Source: Rapana venosa
Taxonomy: Eukaryota; Mollusca; Gastropoda; Neogastropoda; Muricidae
Direction of reading: 5' to 3'
DNA: 64,000 bases
Assembly (NCBI GenBank): GCA_028751875.1
Contig: CM054134.1
Coordinates: 67,853,839 to 67,917,838 of the forward strand
Shown piece after piece: positions 22,136 through 34,602 of this stretch (position 1 is its first letter; each line of letters begins with the position of its first letter). The notes beneath the pieces were generated by a model. That model worked only from the letters and a program-made list of their open reading frames with translations. It was not told where the DNA came from and did no database searches. A program made the position numbers and the translations under genes.

Positions 22136-23094
22136 AATTGACTGTTTTCGTAAACAAATTTGTTCAAAGCACTTGGAGAAACATGATACACATCCATACA
22201 AGGTTGTTGACAAAAGTAAGTCATTTACTTTGACAAGTGAATTGTGAGAGAGGGAAACAAGAGAAGAAAATCAATAGATGAATAGACAAAATAAAAAAAC
22301 ACAAAAAGGAAAAGTAAATGACCATTCAGCTGTTATAACAGACCACTAGCAAGTGGATAACTATGTCAAAAGCAGAATTTGAGTCCCAGAAGTAGCACTG
22401 GTTACATACAGGAAACAATCTATCAAAATGAATTACACACTGAAGGGAAGTATTTGTCCCAATATTTTTGCCCATACTCACTCTCTTTCTCCCACACGTA
22501 TACACAAAAAAAAGGAAAAGAGAGAGAGAGGAAGCATCTACAATCAAAATACATTCAATCAACCTATTTTTAGGTTATATAACAAACTAGGAATGTAATT
22601 AAGAGTATGGAACAGGTCTAACAACAATGCAATGAAAACATACCATCGTAGCAAAAAGCCAATACTGGTCAAAGTATTTTTACTGTGGCAGATAAAGGAT
22701 TTGGCAAAGGTGCAAAGACCTGTATTGTTTGCCAAACATCCTTGCATTTGTAAGTGTAAATATGATCACTGTAGACATGATTCTGTATATGTGTGTAAGT
22801 GTGTACGTTTTTTTCTCTCTGTGTGTGTATATGTGTGTGCACAAGTGCATGTGTATGCATGCATGTATAGATGCTAAGCTGCATACATGCATCTTTTGGG
22901 TGTGTGTGTGTGTGCATGTAAAGTATTTGTAAACAACACATATAAACATCTCATTGATTTAAAATTCTCGTTGGCCAATCTGAGAATTATTTTTTAAGCA
23001 CAATACAAGTTACACATACAAATATGAGGTATCAAATGTTTATTCGTTCTTGTTGAAAGACTTTCAGTCATGTAAATTATATGTAAAAGAACAA

Positions 23095-23129
<35 letters not shown>

Positions 23130-23390
23130 ACACCACACCCACACAAAACACACACACACACACACACTAAAAGCTTAATCAATGTTATGACTATAATCAA
23201 ACAAACATACTTCTTTAAGCATAAACAAACAGAGTATCAAAAGCTTCATTAATGATATATAAAACTTGTCAACACTCTGCTTTCTTTGGTTTCAGACTGC
23301 TGCAGCTGAACAACATTTTTCTTCCATTTGGGGACAATTTTTCCTGAGTAACAATGACTGCACTGTTGCAAAACGACTGAAAACCTTTCA
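22136..23390. other. noncoding with CA/TG microsatellites
   Basis: TG-rich stretch near 22790-22920 and a CA run at about 23097-23167. No gene seen. Confidence 0.6.
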
Positions 23391-23730
23391 CCCAGGCCAA
23401 AAGCAATGCCAGGTATTGATGTCAGCTAATTGCCGAGACCTACATCAAAATATTGTTATGTTGTGAAATGTTGTGTTGAGATTACCTTCAGCCATGACAA
23501 GCTCTTAGCACAACAACCTGTTCTCTCCCTCTTAAAGGTGAAAAAACATCCTCTGAAGCTGGTGTATGGCTGTCTATATGGTGAGGTTCTTGACAAAGAG
23601 TCAGACATACAAACTTCTCATCCAGTGTGTACTTTCAATCTCACAGTGATTCCCAGTTGGGTGAGTGAGTCAGAGGGCATATTCTGGGTGACCCCAGGAT
23701 GTTAAGTTGGGAACATGCAACAACAAGAAC
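23391..23730 (+). repeat. 340-bp inverted repeat, left arm
   Basis: Its reverse complement matches 25151-25490 over the whole length at roughly 80% by eye. Shared blocks include GATGTCAGCTAATTGCC, CTTCAGCCATGACAAGCTCTT, CTCACAGTGATTCCCAG and GAGTGAGTCAGAG. The two arms enclose 1.4 kb with a gag-like relic. Confidence 0.85.
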
Positions 23731-24148
23731 TATATTGAAAAATTAAACAGCTCTGTCAAAAGACCATGCTACTGCACATATGATACAGCTATTCAAGAAT
23801 ACATTATTTACACATTGAATATGACTTCTGGCAGACTAGATTTGGAAGGTAGTGCTGGTTTACATGTATCAAAACTATCCTGTGAAAAACAGATCTTTAG
23901 GTTGTTATTTCAAAGTCGATATTACAGCGGCACCTTCATGATAAGACTTTTTGTTTATGAGTTACATTTCCACAGTTACATGTTTTAGGGTTCCATACCT
24001 TGTTGTTTGGTTTCAGTAACAAACACTATTGTTCCTGGCCATTCTATTCTGACTTGTCCAAACTTCAGAAGTTTACATACTCTGTTTCAGTTTGCATAAT
24101 AGTTTGGAGAACACTAAACTGGTGACCCTGACACTGAACACATGAATA

Positions 24149-24490
24149 ATGGCTGAATTAATCCTTTCCCAACTCCAAGCCCTTACTGCACATCAGATCA
24201 ACTCTGTATCAGTCAAACTACCAGAATTCTGGAGGAAGTTGCCAGAGTTGAAGCACAGTTTAGCACCAAAAGCATCAGTCAGGACCAAAACAAGTACGAC
24301 AATGTGGTGAGTTCCCTTGACAGTAACACTGCAAAAAAAGTTCAGTCAATTCTCTCCAACCCAAAATCTATCTGCAAACAAGTATGATTGAAGAAAACTT
24401 TCATTTGAAACCCTTGGCAAATCTCAGCTCCAGAAAGATGCTTAACTTCTGAATCTCAATGGACTTGGTGACTAATGCCCAACAATGACC
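24149..24490 (+). pseudogene. Ty3/gypsy-like gag (capsid) relic
   Basis: From an ATG at 24149 one frame reads a short leader and then SVKLPEFWRK near 24210. After a frameshift near 24240 a second frame reads VEAQFSTKSIS and continues through YDNVVSSLD and TAKKVQSIL to about 24385. The order of these motifs is that of the N-terminal capsid region of Ty3/gypsy-type retrotransposon Gag proteins. Stops and the frameshift show it is dead, and no protease, reverse transcriptase or integrase was found beside it. Confidence 0.65.
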
Positions 24491-24654
24491 CTCTAATGGG
24501 CTTTTCCAATGAACCTCACTCATTACAGGCACATGAAGTACATGGGAAACCAAAATCGAGGTCACCATGAGACCAAAGCAAATAGTGCCACCAAATCAGA
24601 GACAATTCTCTTTTATGGCATCATAATTAATGGTGATAAAGATGATGTAATGCT

Positions 24655-24880
24655 GCTGCTTTTTTGAGTAACATTTGCAAGATTATATCCATAAAGGGGA
24701 TGAAGCTTGTCTGTATGATCTTAGTCTTTCCAGTGAGCCCATAGCAAAGTCACTGGGGATGGGAGCCAGCCAGAGTAAAAAACACAAACAAAACCAACCA
24801 CCTTTTGATTTATGGGATTCAAACTCACAATCTTCCAGTCAGGAACCCAACATACTAACCACTGGTTACCACCTAATTTC
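24655..24880 (-). mobile_element. tRNA-derived SINE-like element
   Basis: The minus strand begins with a tRNA-like head: AACCAGTGGTTAGTATGTTG as box A region and GAGTTTGAATCCCA as box B near 24815. The downstream part is unlike families 1 and 2. It lies between the gag relic and the right inverted-repeat arm. Confidence 0.5.
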
Positions 24881-25150
24881 TAATCTCCCATTCTGGCCAC
24901 CTTCTTAGATGATGAGTTTCTCTCCATGAAATAGTGATCTCCAATGTCAATTTGGCAAACTCTAGGATTCCTCTTGGTCTTGCTTTCTATTCTTATCCAC
25001 ATATACCCAATTTTTAAAATGTGTGACGTGAAGTATACATATAGGAGTACTTGTTTATACCTCATTACTAATCAGTCAAACATGGTACTGGGTGCAGCCT
25101 TTTACACTGACACACAGATGGGGATGACTGTTCAGTTGTAGATACAGTTT

Positions 25151-25490
25151 GGTTGTTGTTGTTGTGCGTTCCCCAGCTTTACACCCTGGGGGTCACCCAG
25201 AACATGCACTCTGACTCACTCATCCCACCTGGGAATCACTGTGAGATAGGAAGTACACCGGGTGAGAAGTTTGCGTGTACGACTATTTTCAAGTACCTCG
25301 CCACATAGGCAGCCATACTCCGACTTCAGAGGATTTTTTCTCCTATAAAGGAGAGTGCAGGTTGTTATGTTAAGAGCTTGTCATGGCTGAAGGCAATCTC
25401 AACACAACATTTTAAACATAACAACATTTTAATGTAGGCCTTGGCAATTAGCTGACATCAATAACCTGACACAGCTTTTGGCCTGGGCCA
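25151..25490 (-). repeat. 340-bp inverted repeat, right arm
   Basis: Opposite-orientation partner of 23391-23730. The inner edges carry GTTGTTGTTG-type sequence, the outer edges CCAGGCCAAAAGC. Confidence 0.85.
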
Positions 25491-26989
25491 TACAGTTTGG
25501 TGAAGTGGCTTTATGCTTTAGCTTGGTCCTTCTGAGAAGATTAAAAAAAACAAAAAACACCTTGTATCAAAACTACTACTTGAGGAGAGGTGGGGTCCAC
25601 TAGATTTCATGTACACACAAAACACTGGCTAAAAACATTCAGTGCACTTCCCCAACTCCTCCTCAAGGAGTTATGAGAGAAATCAAGTGACATCATGTCA
25701 TGAGAGGATTACATATAACATACATTGTGGATTATCAACACACTTGGGAAAAACAATCGTGGGATTACATACAACATACATTGTGGGTTATCAATTACAT
25801 TATTGCTTGGAAAAAAACAATCATGCCTTTCAACTGTAAAATTAATGCCCGTGAAAAAAAAAATCAAAATATATACATCAGCCATCATTATTTCGATAAT
25901 ACCAAAACTGTGTAAACTTCCAATATGGGATCTCCAGCTGCTTAGATTTAAACAAATTTCATTCAACAATTGTTCCATTCAGTGAAACTGCAGCTGCTTG
26001 ATTATATAGAACAGACATGCATACATGAAAAATACTGAGTCTGGAAAGTGCAAAAATATAAAAATATGATGATTCTCAGCAATACCTGTAAGATTATACA
26101 GTCTGCTCTATTGCAGAATAGATATGCCGTTCTACAGCATATGACCAGATTTCAATGGAATGTACTGTCATAGTCATGCATGTTTCAACAGTGCTCCAAA
26201 GCAACAAATTAACTATATCTAAATACAGAATACTATCAGTCTTGCAAACTTATTCATAAAGAAAATGTATTTTTAAAAAGCTAAAAACTAATTTATAAAC
26301 TTGATATGCATGTGACAGTAAATTAATAGGAACTTTTACTTTATCTGGGGTTTCAAAGGACTGATTCAAAGGTCACCAGTGGCATCATCAAGAGAGACTC
26401 GACAACGCCTCAAACAGCAAGGAGCTATGCTTGTTGCTTAATCACAAGTATCTTCATTGCTTTGGTTTTTCTTTCTTCTCCTATATTCCTGTTTGTTAAA
26501 CAATACTTTAAACAATTACAGACCATTTCAATGATTTCTTATGAGTCTGAAAAAAAATCTCAAATATCCAATGAAACATTGATGATAATCATGCACATTA
26601 CAACAATTACTGTATAGATTCTGCAGTATGGCAATTCTCTTCAGGCACTTGCTGGTTACTGTTGCATCCAGATATATAACACTCATTCTTGATACAAGAA
26701 CCCAACCAACGTGTTAGAATAGAATCATACAAGAACACAAGCACATATGTAACCCTCCTCCACATAATGAGTCGCATTGCACTGGAGGTCAGTTTTTAAC
26801 TATTAGGATGTTATCAATGTGCAATATAAAAAAATGTTTTAAGCTATTCAGCAGGAAAAAAGCTTGAAAATCAGATAATTCTATGAACAGTGATTACAAA
26901 CTGAAATGCTAGACAACAGGAAGTGACAAAATAAGAAACTGGCAAATTTTGCATCATGATAGATGGTCAGGATGAGAAGTTTGGTGTTT
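25491..26989. other. noncoding, nothing recognised
   Basis: AT-rich, low in repeats. A local direct repeat with ATTACATATAACATACATTGTGG-like sequence occurs near 25710 and 25765. No supported exon. Confidence 0.5.
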
Positions 26990-26993
26990 TTAA

Positions 26994-28462
26994 CCCTCTT
27001 GTTGTTGGATTCTACAGAGCTAAACTGCCTGTAGATTTTGAATTCTTTGGAGGTTTTCTACCTCCATCTGACTTACTTTACTCCTAAGACAATTGTGTGT
27101 GTGCATGACAAGTTATCAAGCTGAAATTTTGTCACAAGCTAGGTATGTCTTTGTACTTCCATTTAGGTGCAAGTTTATGTGTCTGGTCACCAGATGTCTT
27201 GTCATTGTCACCTTATTTGTCACCAATCACAGGTAAAAATATGGTATATATGATAAAACAGCAAATCCTGCATGGATTTGACAATAGTTCAAGCATGTTA
27301 GTGTCAAATAAGGAAGTGATACCCAGCTGATGTGTTAACCAATGGTTATGTGCAATAGTACTTCAAGGATGTGTCACACAATGTCCCCATAGCACCTGTT
27401 GTTTTATGGTATGTCTTGAGGAGACAGAAGTTTTGTTTAACTATTTTTTCTTTTGAAAACAAGTCATATTCAATCAACATGTGACCTTTATACTGCAGTT
27501 CATATCTGCGTGTGCTACCACATGTTTGTTAAGTGTACAGAAGTGTATTATTGTACATGACTGTCACACTGTCACCAGTGTCACAGCACAGGTGTGACAA
27601 ATTCAAAACAACACAGAACTTCTGTAACCCTACAAAATTTTTAAGTTGGTAGTCTCTAAAGTAGTCGTAGTGGTGGCACAGGGTCACATCACATCACAAA
27701 AAGCACAAATTATGGATGGTGTGTGTGTGTGTGTGGGGGGGGGTGTACCCATTGCTCTCACCTGTCGAACCTTGGCAGACGGGAGACCTATTTTCTTTTC
27801 CTTCTTGCTATTTTCATTATCGGCATATCTGTTCGTTTCTGCCATTGCAGTTTCAAAGCAAAAGTGTGGTAATAATGAGAAAACAGTCAAAAGGCATCGT
27901 TTTCAGGCGTCTATGCCACGGACCGGCCAGGAGGTCAAATTTATCCACAGTTGTGTGTGTAGCACAGGTCAGGAATGTGCCCTATAGCACATTATTTTCA
28001 GGCTCACTCTTCTCCCTAACTGCAGCATTTCCTTCCTCCTCTTCCTCATAAGCGTTTAATATCGGACTCACTTAACAATTCTCGTTCAAATGTTTCTACT
28101 TCCAAGACAATAACATTCAATTTATTGTCTCGCTAATCAGATGAAGCGTCTGCTACTAAAGAAAACGCCATTTTTTTCCGCCACACTGCACCATTGAAAA
28201 GCGTTCCGGTCGCTGGCTGTTATTTCTTCCTTCCCTCCCCACTACACGCATGTTAGTGGTCTAAATTTATCACTGGCACCGTCTGACACCCTCCCTGCAT
28301 CGCCCCACCAATTTTCAGACACATTGTGTGAAAACCACGAGATCTGTGTGTGATGGAAAAGTACTGCCCACGTGGGCAGCACGAACTGTCGGCTGCGGTC
28401 GGATTGGAATCTAGCGGCAGCCTCCGTTACTGTCGGCTGCGGCCGGATCGGGGACAAGAGGG
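26994..28462 (-). mobile_element. piggyBac-like DNA transposon relic
   Basis: The segment is bounded on both sides by TTAA (26990-26993 and 28463-28466), the target duplication typical of piggyBac elements. The ends are inverted copies: CCCTCTTGT at the left and ACAAGAGGG at the right. Inside, on the minus strand, is a short transposase-like relic (see 27684-27915). GC-rich repeated motifs (GTCGGCTGCGG) lie near the right end, as subterminal repeats would. No intact transposase remains. Confidence 0.65.
27684..27915 (-). pseudogene. piggyBac transposase N-terminal relic
   Basis: One minus-strand frame gives RLKTMPFDCFLII near 27905-27867 and, after a shift of frame, MAETNRYADNENSKK at about 27844-27800. 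A hydrophobic PFDCF-like block followed by ETNRYA is the pattern at the start of the conserved domain of piggyBac-family transposases. The catalytic Asp region was not recognised. Confidence 0.5.
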
Positions 28463-28466
28463 TTAA

Positions 28467-29786
28467 ACGTGTTTTTTAAGCAAAAGAAAACAAACTTATG
28501 CCATAATACTTCAGTACAAGGTAGAAGAAAGCTTATAATTTAATAAATAATAGAAATATTAAAGCCAATAACATGACCCCCACCTGTCTAAAATAGTTTC
28601 TAGCAGAGAAGTGGGTCAGGTGCAATGCAACTCTTTTCATGGTGGAGGGTTACATATGCGTATAAACATTTCAGGAGAAACACATTGTTACGTTCATAAA
28701 ACAAGCAAGAAAACAAACATAACCCCCCCCCCCCCCCCCCCCAACACATACACACACTTCATTCTAAAACACGCACACACCCCAACACACAAATACAAAA
28801 CACAAATACTTGTGTTTAGAAAACAGAAAATGAATTGAAGATGTATTGATCGGTGGGAAAATTCCAGAGCAAACAGCTGCAAGTGAACTTTTGAAACAAA
28901 CCACACAAAAATACTGCACAAATCAGGAGCATTTCTTTTCTGTTTTCTTTTCCATTCTCAAGTGCATGAACACAGAACAAGGTAACCGTGAGAATGGAGA
29001 CTAGCTGGTGACAGAAATGTCTCCCATGAGACAGAAATTTTGATCATGAGGGGTGGTTAAGAAGGGCAAGAGTGTTCTGTTCCTTCTGATTCTTATGAAA
29101 CCCGGTGCTTTTTCCCGGCACTATTTTTTTCTGCTGCTGTTGTCTTTCTCTGTTGAAGCTGTTAGTGGGAGGCGATTCGGGATGAAGAGGAGGGAGTGCC
29201 ATCCTGAGTGACCAATGTATTCACGATTGGCCTCAGTTCACTCCATGTCTTTGCCATCTGCAACATGGGCTTCTTGTGTACACTTGTGTTCTGAATCATC
29301 TTCATACTCTCTCTCATACTCTCTCTCTCTCACACACATGCACCTCTCTCTCTCTCCTACACATGCACTCTCTCTCTTCTTCAAAGTTACATAAGCAAAA
29401 GAACCCAAAGAAACAAGCAAACTCATTTTCCCCATTCCTTGGCTACAGCTCTGAGGTTCACCAGTGGTGAGATTTTTGCGTATGTAACCATTTTTTCCCC
29501 CCCTCCAATCATTCAGGTATCTGCATTGTGACTTCAGGGTACATTTAGGAATTGAACCTACCAAGTTTGCCAGGACAGTTGGGAGGTACTTCCATGCTCT
29601 CTCAGAATAGTAGCAATGTATATACCTGATTTCATAAAAATGCTGAATGGAAGTTCTTAAAAGATGACTGTAGTAAGCCACCATCCTAGCAATAAAGCCC
29701 AGTCCATTGACTATAGAGCAAATTCTCTTTGATCTCAAGTACCAAGCACACTAACATAACACTGATAAAAAAGTGGTTATCTTGTT

Positions 29787-29855
<69 letters not shown>

Positions 29856-30263
29856 AACTTTGATCTGAAATATCTTGGAATGTTGAAATAAACATCAACC
29901 ATAGTTTTCTTCAAAGCCTGAGGCATGAACAGGTAATCTCTTCATCACAACTGACTCCATGACAGTCTGATCAGACAACACAACATCTCCTCTATAAACT
30001 GTACCATTTTAAGTTTTTATGATATCCTTTGGTTATATCATTGTGACATATTTACTGCTGTATGCTAGCGCTGTCATCACCATCATCATCACCATCATCA
30101 TCAGTATCATCATCATCATCAGTATCATCATCTTCATCATCATAAAGCAAACTAATGGAAAAAGAAGTTCCTATCATCATGCTTCTACTGCTATCCCCAT
30201 ATGCTTTTGCTTGCTTTATTTTCAACATAGTGTCTGAGAGATTGTAGGACACATGAAAGTTAC
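28467..30263. other. noncoding with simple repeats
   Basis: Contains a C tract at about 28721-28742, CT-rich sequence near 29310-29380, a (TG)n run at about 29793-29854 and (ATC)n at about 30078-30142. A diverged scrap of SINE family 3 (GGACAGTTGGGAGGTAC) lies near 29573. No exon is supported. Confidence 0.6.
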
Positions 30264-30413
30264 CTCTGCCTTTGCATGTGCCTCAACCTCTGCCATGCGA
30301 CTCAGGATGTCATAGAAAATGTCCAGGTGTGCGTACACCAGCTGTGTCTCCATCTGCAGGCAGTGCAGAGAGAAGTAGTTCCGATTCTCCATGTTGGCAA
30401 TCTCACTCTCTTG
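30264..30413 (-). CDS. internal exon, unidentified coiled-coil-like protein
   Basis: The minus strand shows a GTTGTTGCAG acceptor, 150 open bases and a GTAACT donor, both boundaries in phase 0. The 50 residues begin QESEIANMENRNYFSLHCLQ, continue with METQLVYAHLDIFYDILSRM and end AEVEAHAKAE. The pattern is amphipathic helix rich in Glu, Ala and Leu, consistent with coiled coil or a helical bundle. The phases match the 36-nt exon upstream (37578-37613) and the candidate exon downstream (14340-14443). I do not recognise the family. Clean splice sites and non-repetitive composition make a real exon likely. Confidence 0.6.
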
Positions 30414-30489
30414 CTGCAACAACCACAGAGATAGCAGAGATAAGGACTAGAAAACATCAGAAAGAAGGAAACTAGTGATGGAGGTCTTG

Positions 30490-30722
30490 GGGTTTCCTTT
30501 GGATGAGACTATAAACCGAGGCCCCATGTTCGAACGCATGCAGAACATCTTGCGCACACGTTAAATCCTGTTCTGCTTTTCGGAAGAGTAGGCCATTATG
30601 TGCCGGTGGAAACAGATGACAAAATTTACAAAACCGCATACACACGGGGACTGGATGTAAAAAAGCACATGAGTGCTTATTCCATTATCCTCAATATAAA
30701 AGAATAAATAAATAAAATAAAT
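30490..30722 (+). mobile_element. SINE family 2, nearly complete body
   Basis: GAGACTATAAACCGAGGCCCC, AAGAGTAGGCCATTATGTGCCGG-type block, ACAGATGACAAAATTTAC, GGGGACTGGATGTAAAAAAG and a 3' end of AATAAATAAATAAAATAA. This copy defines the 3' end missing at 6494. Confidence 0.8.
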
Positions 30723-31464
30723 GGTCTGGTCCCTAGTGCCTGGACAGATTCAGGGAGTGAAGCTAACTGAAGCAGAAGAAATGGTATAGTTTGGCATATG
30801 GCAACAACACTATGAAGCCAACAATTTGTGTTACAATGTTTTTCATCTGACACTTAACTATGAATTGTTGTAATATTTGGCCCCCTTTCTTTTTTCTTAA
30901 GTATCTTCAATTAGAATGAAAGACAGCATATTTGTACATTACTATTTTTGTTCTGGCCATACATAAATGAGTTACCAATCTTGCTGTTTTGTAACAAAGA
31001 AAGTTGAGAAGGAGAGGTTTTTGGATGTTTAAGAAAAAAAAGATGAAGACAGTGTTTGAAAGTGGGATGCAGTAGGCCTCATAATTCTGCCTGCAGCTGA
31101 TGTCAACACAATAGCAGAATGGATCTGGATGATCTCTTCTGGTCCAAGTCAACGATGATAGGGGATGGAGTGTGAGGAGTGGTCCTCTCCACACAGTTGT
31201 ACTGGCTGTCTGGTCTGGCACTACTGCAGACTTGGGTGTTGCTGATGGTTTGTGACAATGATGTTGGCACAATCAATAAGCCTGTGTTCATGTGTGTGTC
31301 ATCACCCCTCACAACATGTCTGGCCAGTCAGCCATGTTTCTCAGAGAAGTCTTTGCACTAGCTCAATAGCTCTTTCATTCATTTCCTTCGTCATTTTAAA
31401 ATCTACTTGTTCTACTTGCTTTTAATTTTTTAATCTTTTCTTTGTCATTTTCTGAAGCAGAAGA
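30723..31464. other. noncoding, nothing recognised
   Basis: No supported exon or repeat; the 121-codon minus-strand open frame at 30907-31272 has no recognisable domain. Confidence 0.45.
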
Positions 31465-31909
31465 AATGGTCTTCACCTGTGCACTCCTCGTTTGCTCCGC
31501 TCTGCTGCAGATACCTTGTGCTTAAGAATACCTAGATTCAACCAGTCCACCATTGTCCGTCACCCTTTCTCTGGTTCTGGTCCATTGATCTGGAATGACC
31601 TCCCTCTCTCCCTTCGCAAAAAGCCTTCTTATGATGCTTTTAAATTTTTTTTTTTTTTTTTTTTTTTAATTTATATTATTTTATTTTATATTTTATACCA
31701 CTTTAAGTCACGAGATTTCTCTGCGTGAAATTCGGGCTGCTCTCCCCGGGGAGAGTGTGTCGCCGCAAGAGCAGCGTCACCCTTTTTTTCTTTTTCTTTT
31801 GGTATTTGTTTCCCTATCAGAGTGGCTTTTTTCTAAGAATTTTGCCAGGGACAACTCTCTTGTTGCCGTGGGTTCTTTTACGTGCGCTGAAAATTTTGTG
31901 TAACACATG

Positions 31910-31940
<31 letters not shown>

Positions 31941-32372
31941 TAGCGCCCAGACCACCACTCATGGTCTAATGGATGGGGAAAAATTTCGGGCCCAAACGGG
32001 ATACGAACCACGCACACATGGGACCCGGACTTTTTGCATTCTGACAGGCGCGTTACCTCTAGATCACCGATCCACCAAATCTGGCCTCAAGACACATTTA
32101 TTTCAAAGCAAAGATTCTCCCCTCCTGTTCCATTTCATTTTTGTCCCTGCCCTCAACAGCCGAAAACCCCATCAACCTGCCAGAGTGTAAACCTTTATGT
32201 GTGTGCAAGTGTACGTGCATGCGTGCGTGTATGTGTGTATACATTTGAACTTGTTAAAAAAAAACACCTATTAATTGTAACTAGCTGCATGTGAATGAGT
32301 AGGATGAATGAAAGCGCTTTGATTTGTTTTGTTGCAAGAAATAGTGCTATATAAATTCCATGTAATATATAT
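31465..32372 (+). mobile_element. CR1-like LINE 3' end, interrupted by a SINE
   Basis: Left part encodes LRSAADTLCL, GPLIWNDLPLSLRKKPS and stops at DAFK (about 31645). The frame resumes after the SINE with SGLKTHLF at about 32085. The 3' UTR ends in AAGCGCTTTGATTTG and GTGCTATATAAATTCCAT. The fit of the two halves shows the SINE entered an existing LINE copy. Confidence 0.8.
31640..32080 (-). mobile_element. tRNA-derived SINE, family 1, full length
   Basis: On the minus strand: tRNA-like head with GGTGATCTAGAGGTAACGCG as box A and GTGGTTCGTATCCC as box B (near 32010). The core follows with AAAGAACCCACGGCAAC (near 31875), then GAGAGCAGCCCGAATTTCA (near 31740), ending in an A-rich tail (T run on plus strand, 31648-31668). 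It is inserted in the CR1-like LINE. Confidence 0.8.
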
Positions 32373-32555
32373 ATATATATTTTTTTTTAATCTACTTGTT
32401 CTATTGTTCTACTTGCTTTTAATTTTTGAGTCTATTTTTAGGTATGATTGGAAGAAACACTTGCACTATTTTCCTTGCTTCAATAATCTTTGATATTCTG
32501 ATGTGAGTGAACTAACCTTTCAACTGACAAAGAAAGCACTGTATCTAAGACAATA

Positions 32556-32675
32556 ATAACAATAATATGGAATTTATATAGCGCTGAATCTTGTAAAACA
32601 AACAAATCGAAGCGCTTGCACTCAAATCATTTACACGCATGCAACTTTCCTCAACATAAGATATTTCAAGTTTAT

Positions 32676-32709
<34 letters not shown>

Positions 32710-33150
32710 AGGTGGTTATGAAGGAGGTGAACGATGCTGTTGAAAAAGTAGGAATAGATACGAGGGGAAAGTGTCAGGTAGGAAATAAGTGCGTTTTGAG
32801 GCTGGATTTTAAGGTATCAAGTGAAGGCTTTTGGTGAAGTGAAAGAGGAAGTTCACTCCAGGTGGATGGACCAGAAACAGAGAGAGACCGACGGCCAACA
32901 GTGGTTTGTTTGAATCTGGGTGTTCGAAAGCACAAAGTATCTGCAGCTGAGCGAAGGGAACGGGATGGAGTATACAGGTGAAGACGGGTACAGAGTTAAG
33001 AGGGTGCAGATTTGTGAAGACATTTGAAACAGAGGGTATTGGTCTTATACTTCAGTCTCTGTGAGACAGGCTGCCAGTGAAGAGATCACAGAAGAGGAGT
33101 GATGTGTTCAGATTTTTTCTTTCTTAGGTCCAGTCGAGCTGCAGAGACAA
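32556..33150 (-). mobile_element. CR1-like LINE 3' end, inverted
   Basis: The minus strand carries the same C-terminal coding stretch and 3' UTR as 5734-6493, including the CA/TG run (32680-32706 here) and GCGCTATATAAATTCCAT near 32570. Coding remnants are broken by small changes. Its second-haplotype copy is 39741-40305. Confidence 0.8.
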
Positions 33151-33518
33151 GAGGAGTCATGGAAATAATGCATGAAAAGTCCTCTCCAAAAAGTTTACAA
33201 AGCAGATTATATGCAACAGAACTAGGCCTAAGATTAAACAAAAATGAGAATAATTCATTTGAGAAAATTACAACAATCCCTGACTTGTAAAATTAAATAT
33301 ACCCCCAAAAGTGATTCCTCTATCTCCTTAAAACTCAGTGCATTTACACTTATGTCACATAAAAATGGCCCTGAAGTCAATTCAAATCTGGATTTCCATC
33401 ACCTATTACCTGTCTTCATAGTAACCACTGCCAGTGGGAGTTCCACATAATGCCACCAGAGTTTGCCATCTTTCTCTATCTCTGCTGAGTTTTACAATCT
33501 CATATAGCCCTCCCTGAC

Positions 33519-34227
33519 CTCTTAACTGCCCAGTGCAAGTGCACCCTATATGCTAGGGAATAAAATTATGTACCACTGCTATGTTCATATCCCTCTTACT
33601 CAGAAACTACTACATGAATATTCCTGATAGTATACCCAATGACAGTATATATATTGTAGATTACTTTGAGGCAAGCTCAAATTAGTTAGCATGATATTTC
33701 ACTGCGAAAATATATTTAAAATGTAAAAAATCAACCCAAAATACGATTTCTTCATCACCACTGTCATTCTGAGTACCCCCCATCTCAATAATGTCAAACA
33801 TAAGTCTAGGCCAAATCTCATTCATTGTTTTTTAAATACACGATCTCCTGAATCATACGCGATCGTTTTCATCACTGTTAGGTAAATCTACAGTTTTATT
33901 TGCCACTTTTACAGCTGTGTAAAGTTATTGATGCCTTCAACAAGAAGTGTCATCTATTTTGAACAAGAACTTCCCAAGCAGTCATGCATAAAAACACAAA
34001 ATACGAGCTAAAAAAACGATCGTTTTTGCCATGGTTTTGCAGCTGGATGTTGCCAAGCAACAGGAGAGTGATCTCCATTAATTTTGGAGTTCTTTCCCTT
34101 TAACTGTAGTCAAGGAAGCAGGCTTGTTTACTTCGGTTCGACACCCCGGAAATTTTCCGGGTTGTAGGCGTATTGGGTGAACGTTAAGCCCCAGAAAATT
34201 TCCTGGGTAAGGCAGTCTAGTGGTTAA
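33519..34227 (+). mobile_element. short TTAA-flanked DNA element, piggyBac-like ends
   Basis: The right edge reads GGCAGTCTAGTGG then TTAA. The left edge is slightly damaged here but intact in the second copy, where TTAA is followed by CCTCTTAACTGCC. The two ends are imperfect inverted repeats (about 10 of 13). A third copy with different flanks begins at 63446, which fixes the boundary. No coding capacity. Confidence 0.6.
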
Positions 34228-34602
34228 AAAACAGAAAATTATCATGTCTTATGGAATCTATATTTTCATGTTTTCAAAAGTTATCCATCAATCAAAAAAA
34301 TACACATACAAATCTTCACATGAAAAGTAAGAAATATATGACGTGCTAATAAGGGTAAACTTGCAGAAATGAAGTTTAACACAACTGAAAAAGGCAAAGA
34401 CAAAGACTCATAGTTAGAGAGATGATTGTACAGCAGTAGACTGTCACATACAGATAAACAGAAACAGAATCAGAAGAAAAGAAACAGAATCAGAGAGACA
34501 GAAAGTATGACAGATTTCTTTTTTATTTTCTAACAATTGCAAGACTGTTAGAAGACTGTGCAGGAACAGAGAAACAGACAGGGAAACAATGAGACATTTA
34601 AT

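Noticed and set aside
23391..25490. Paired LTRs of a retrovirus-like element
   Set aside because: The repeats are inverted rather than direct, and no primer-binding site or pol domains were recognised.
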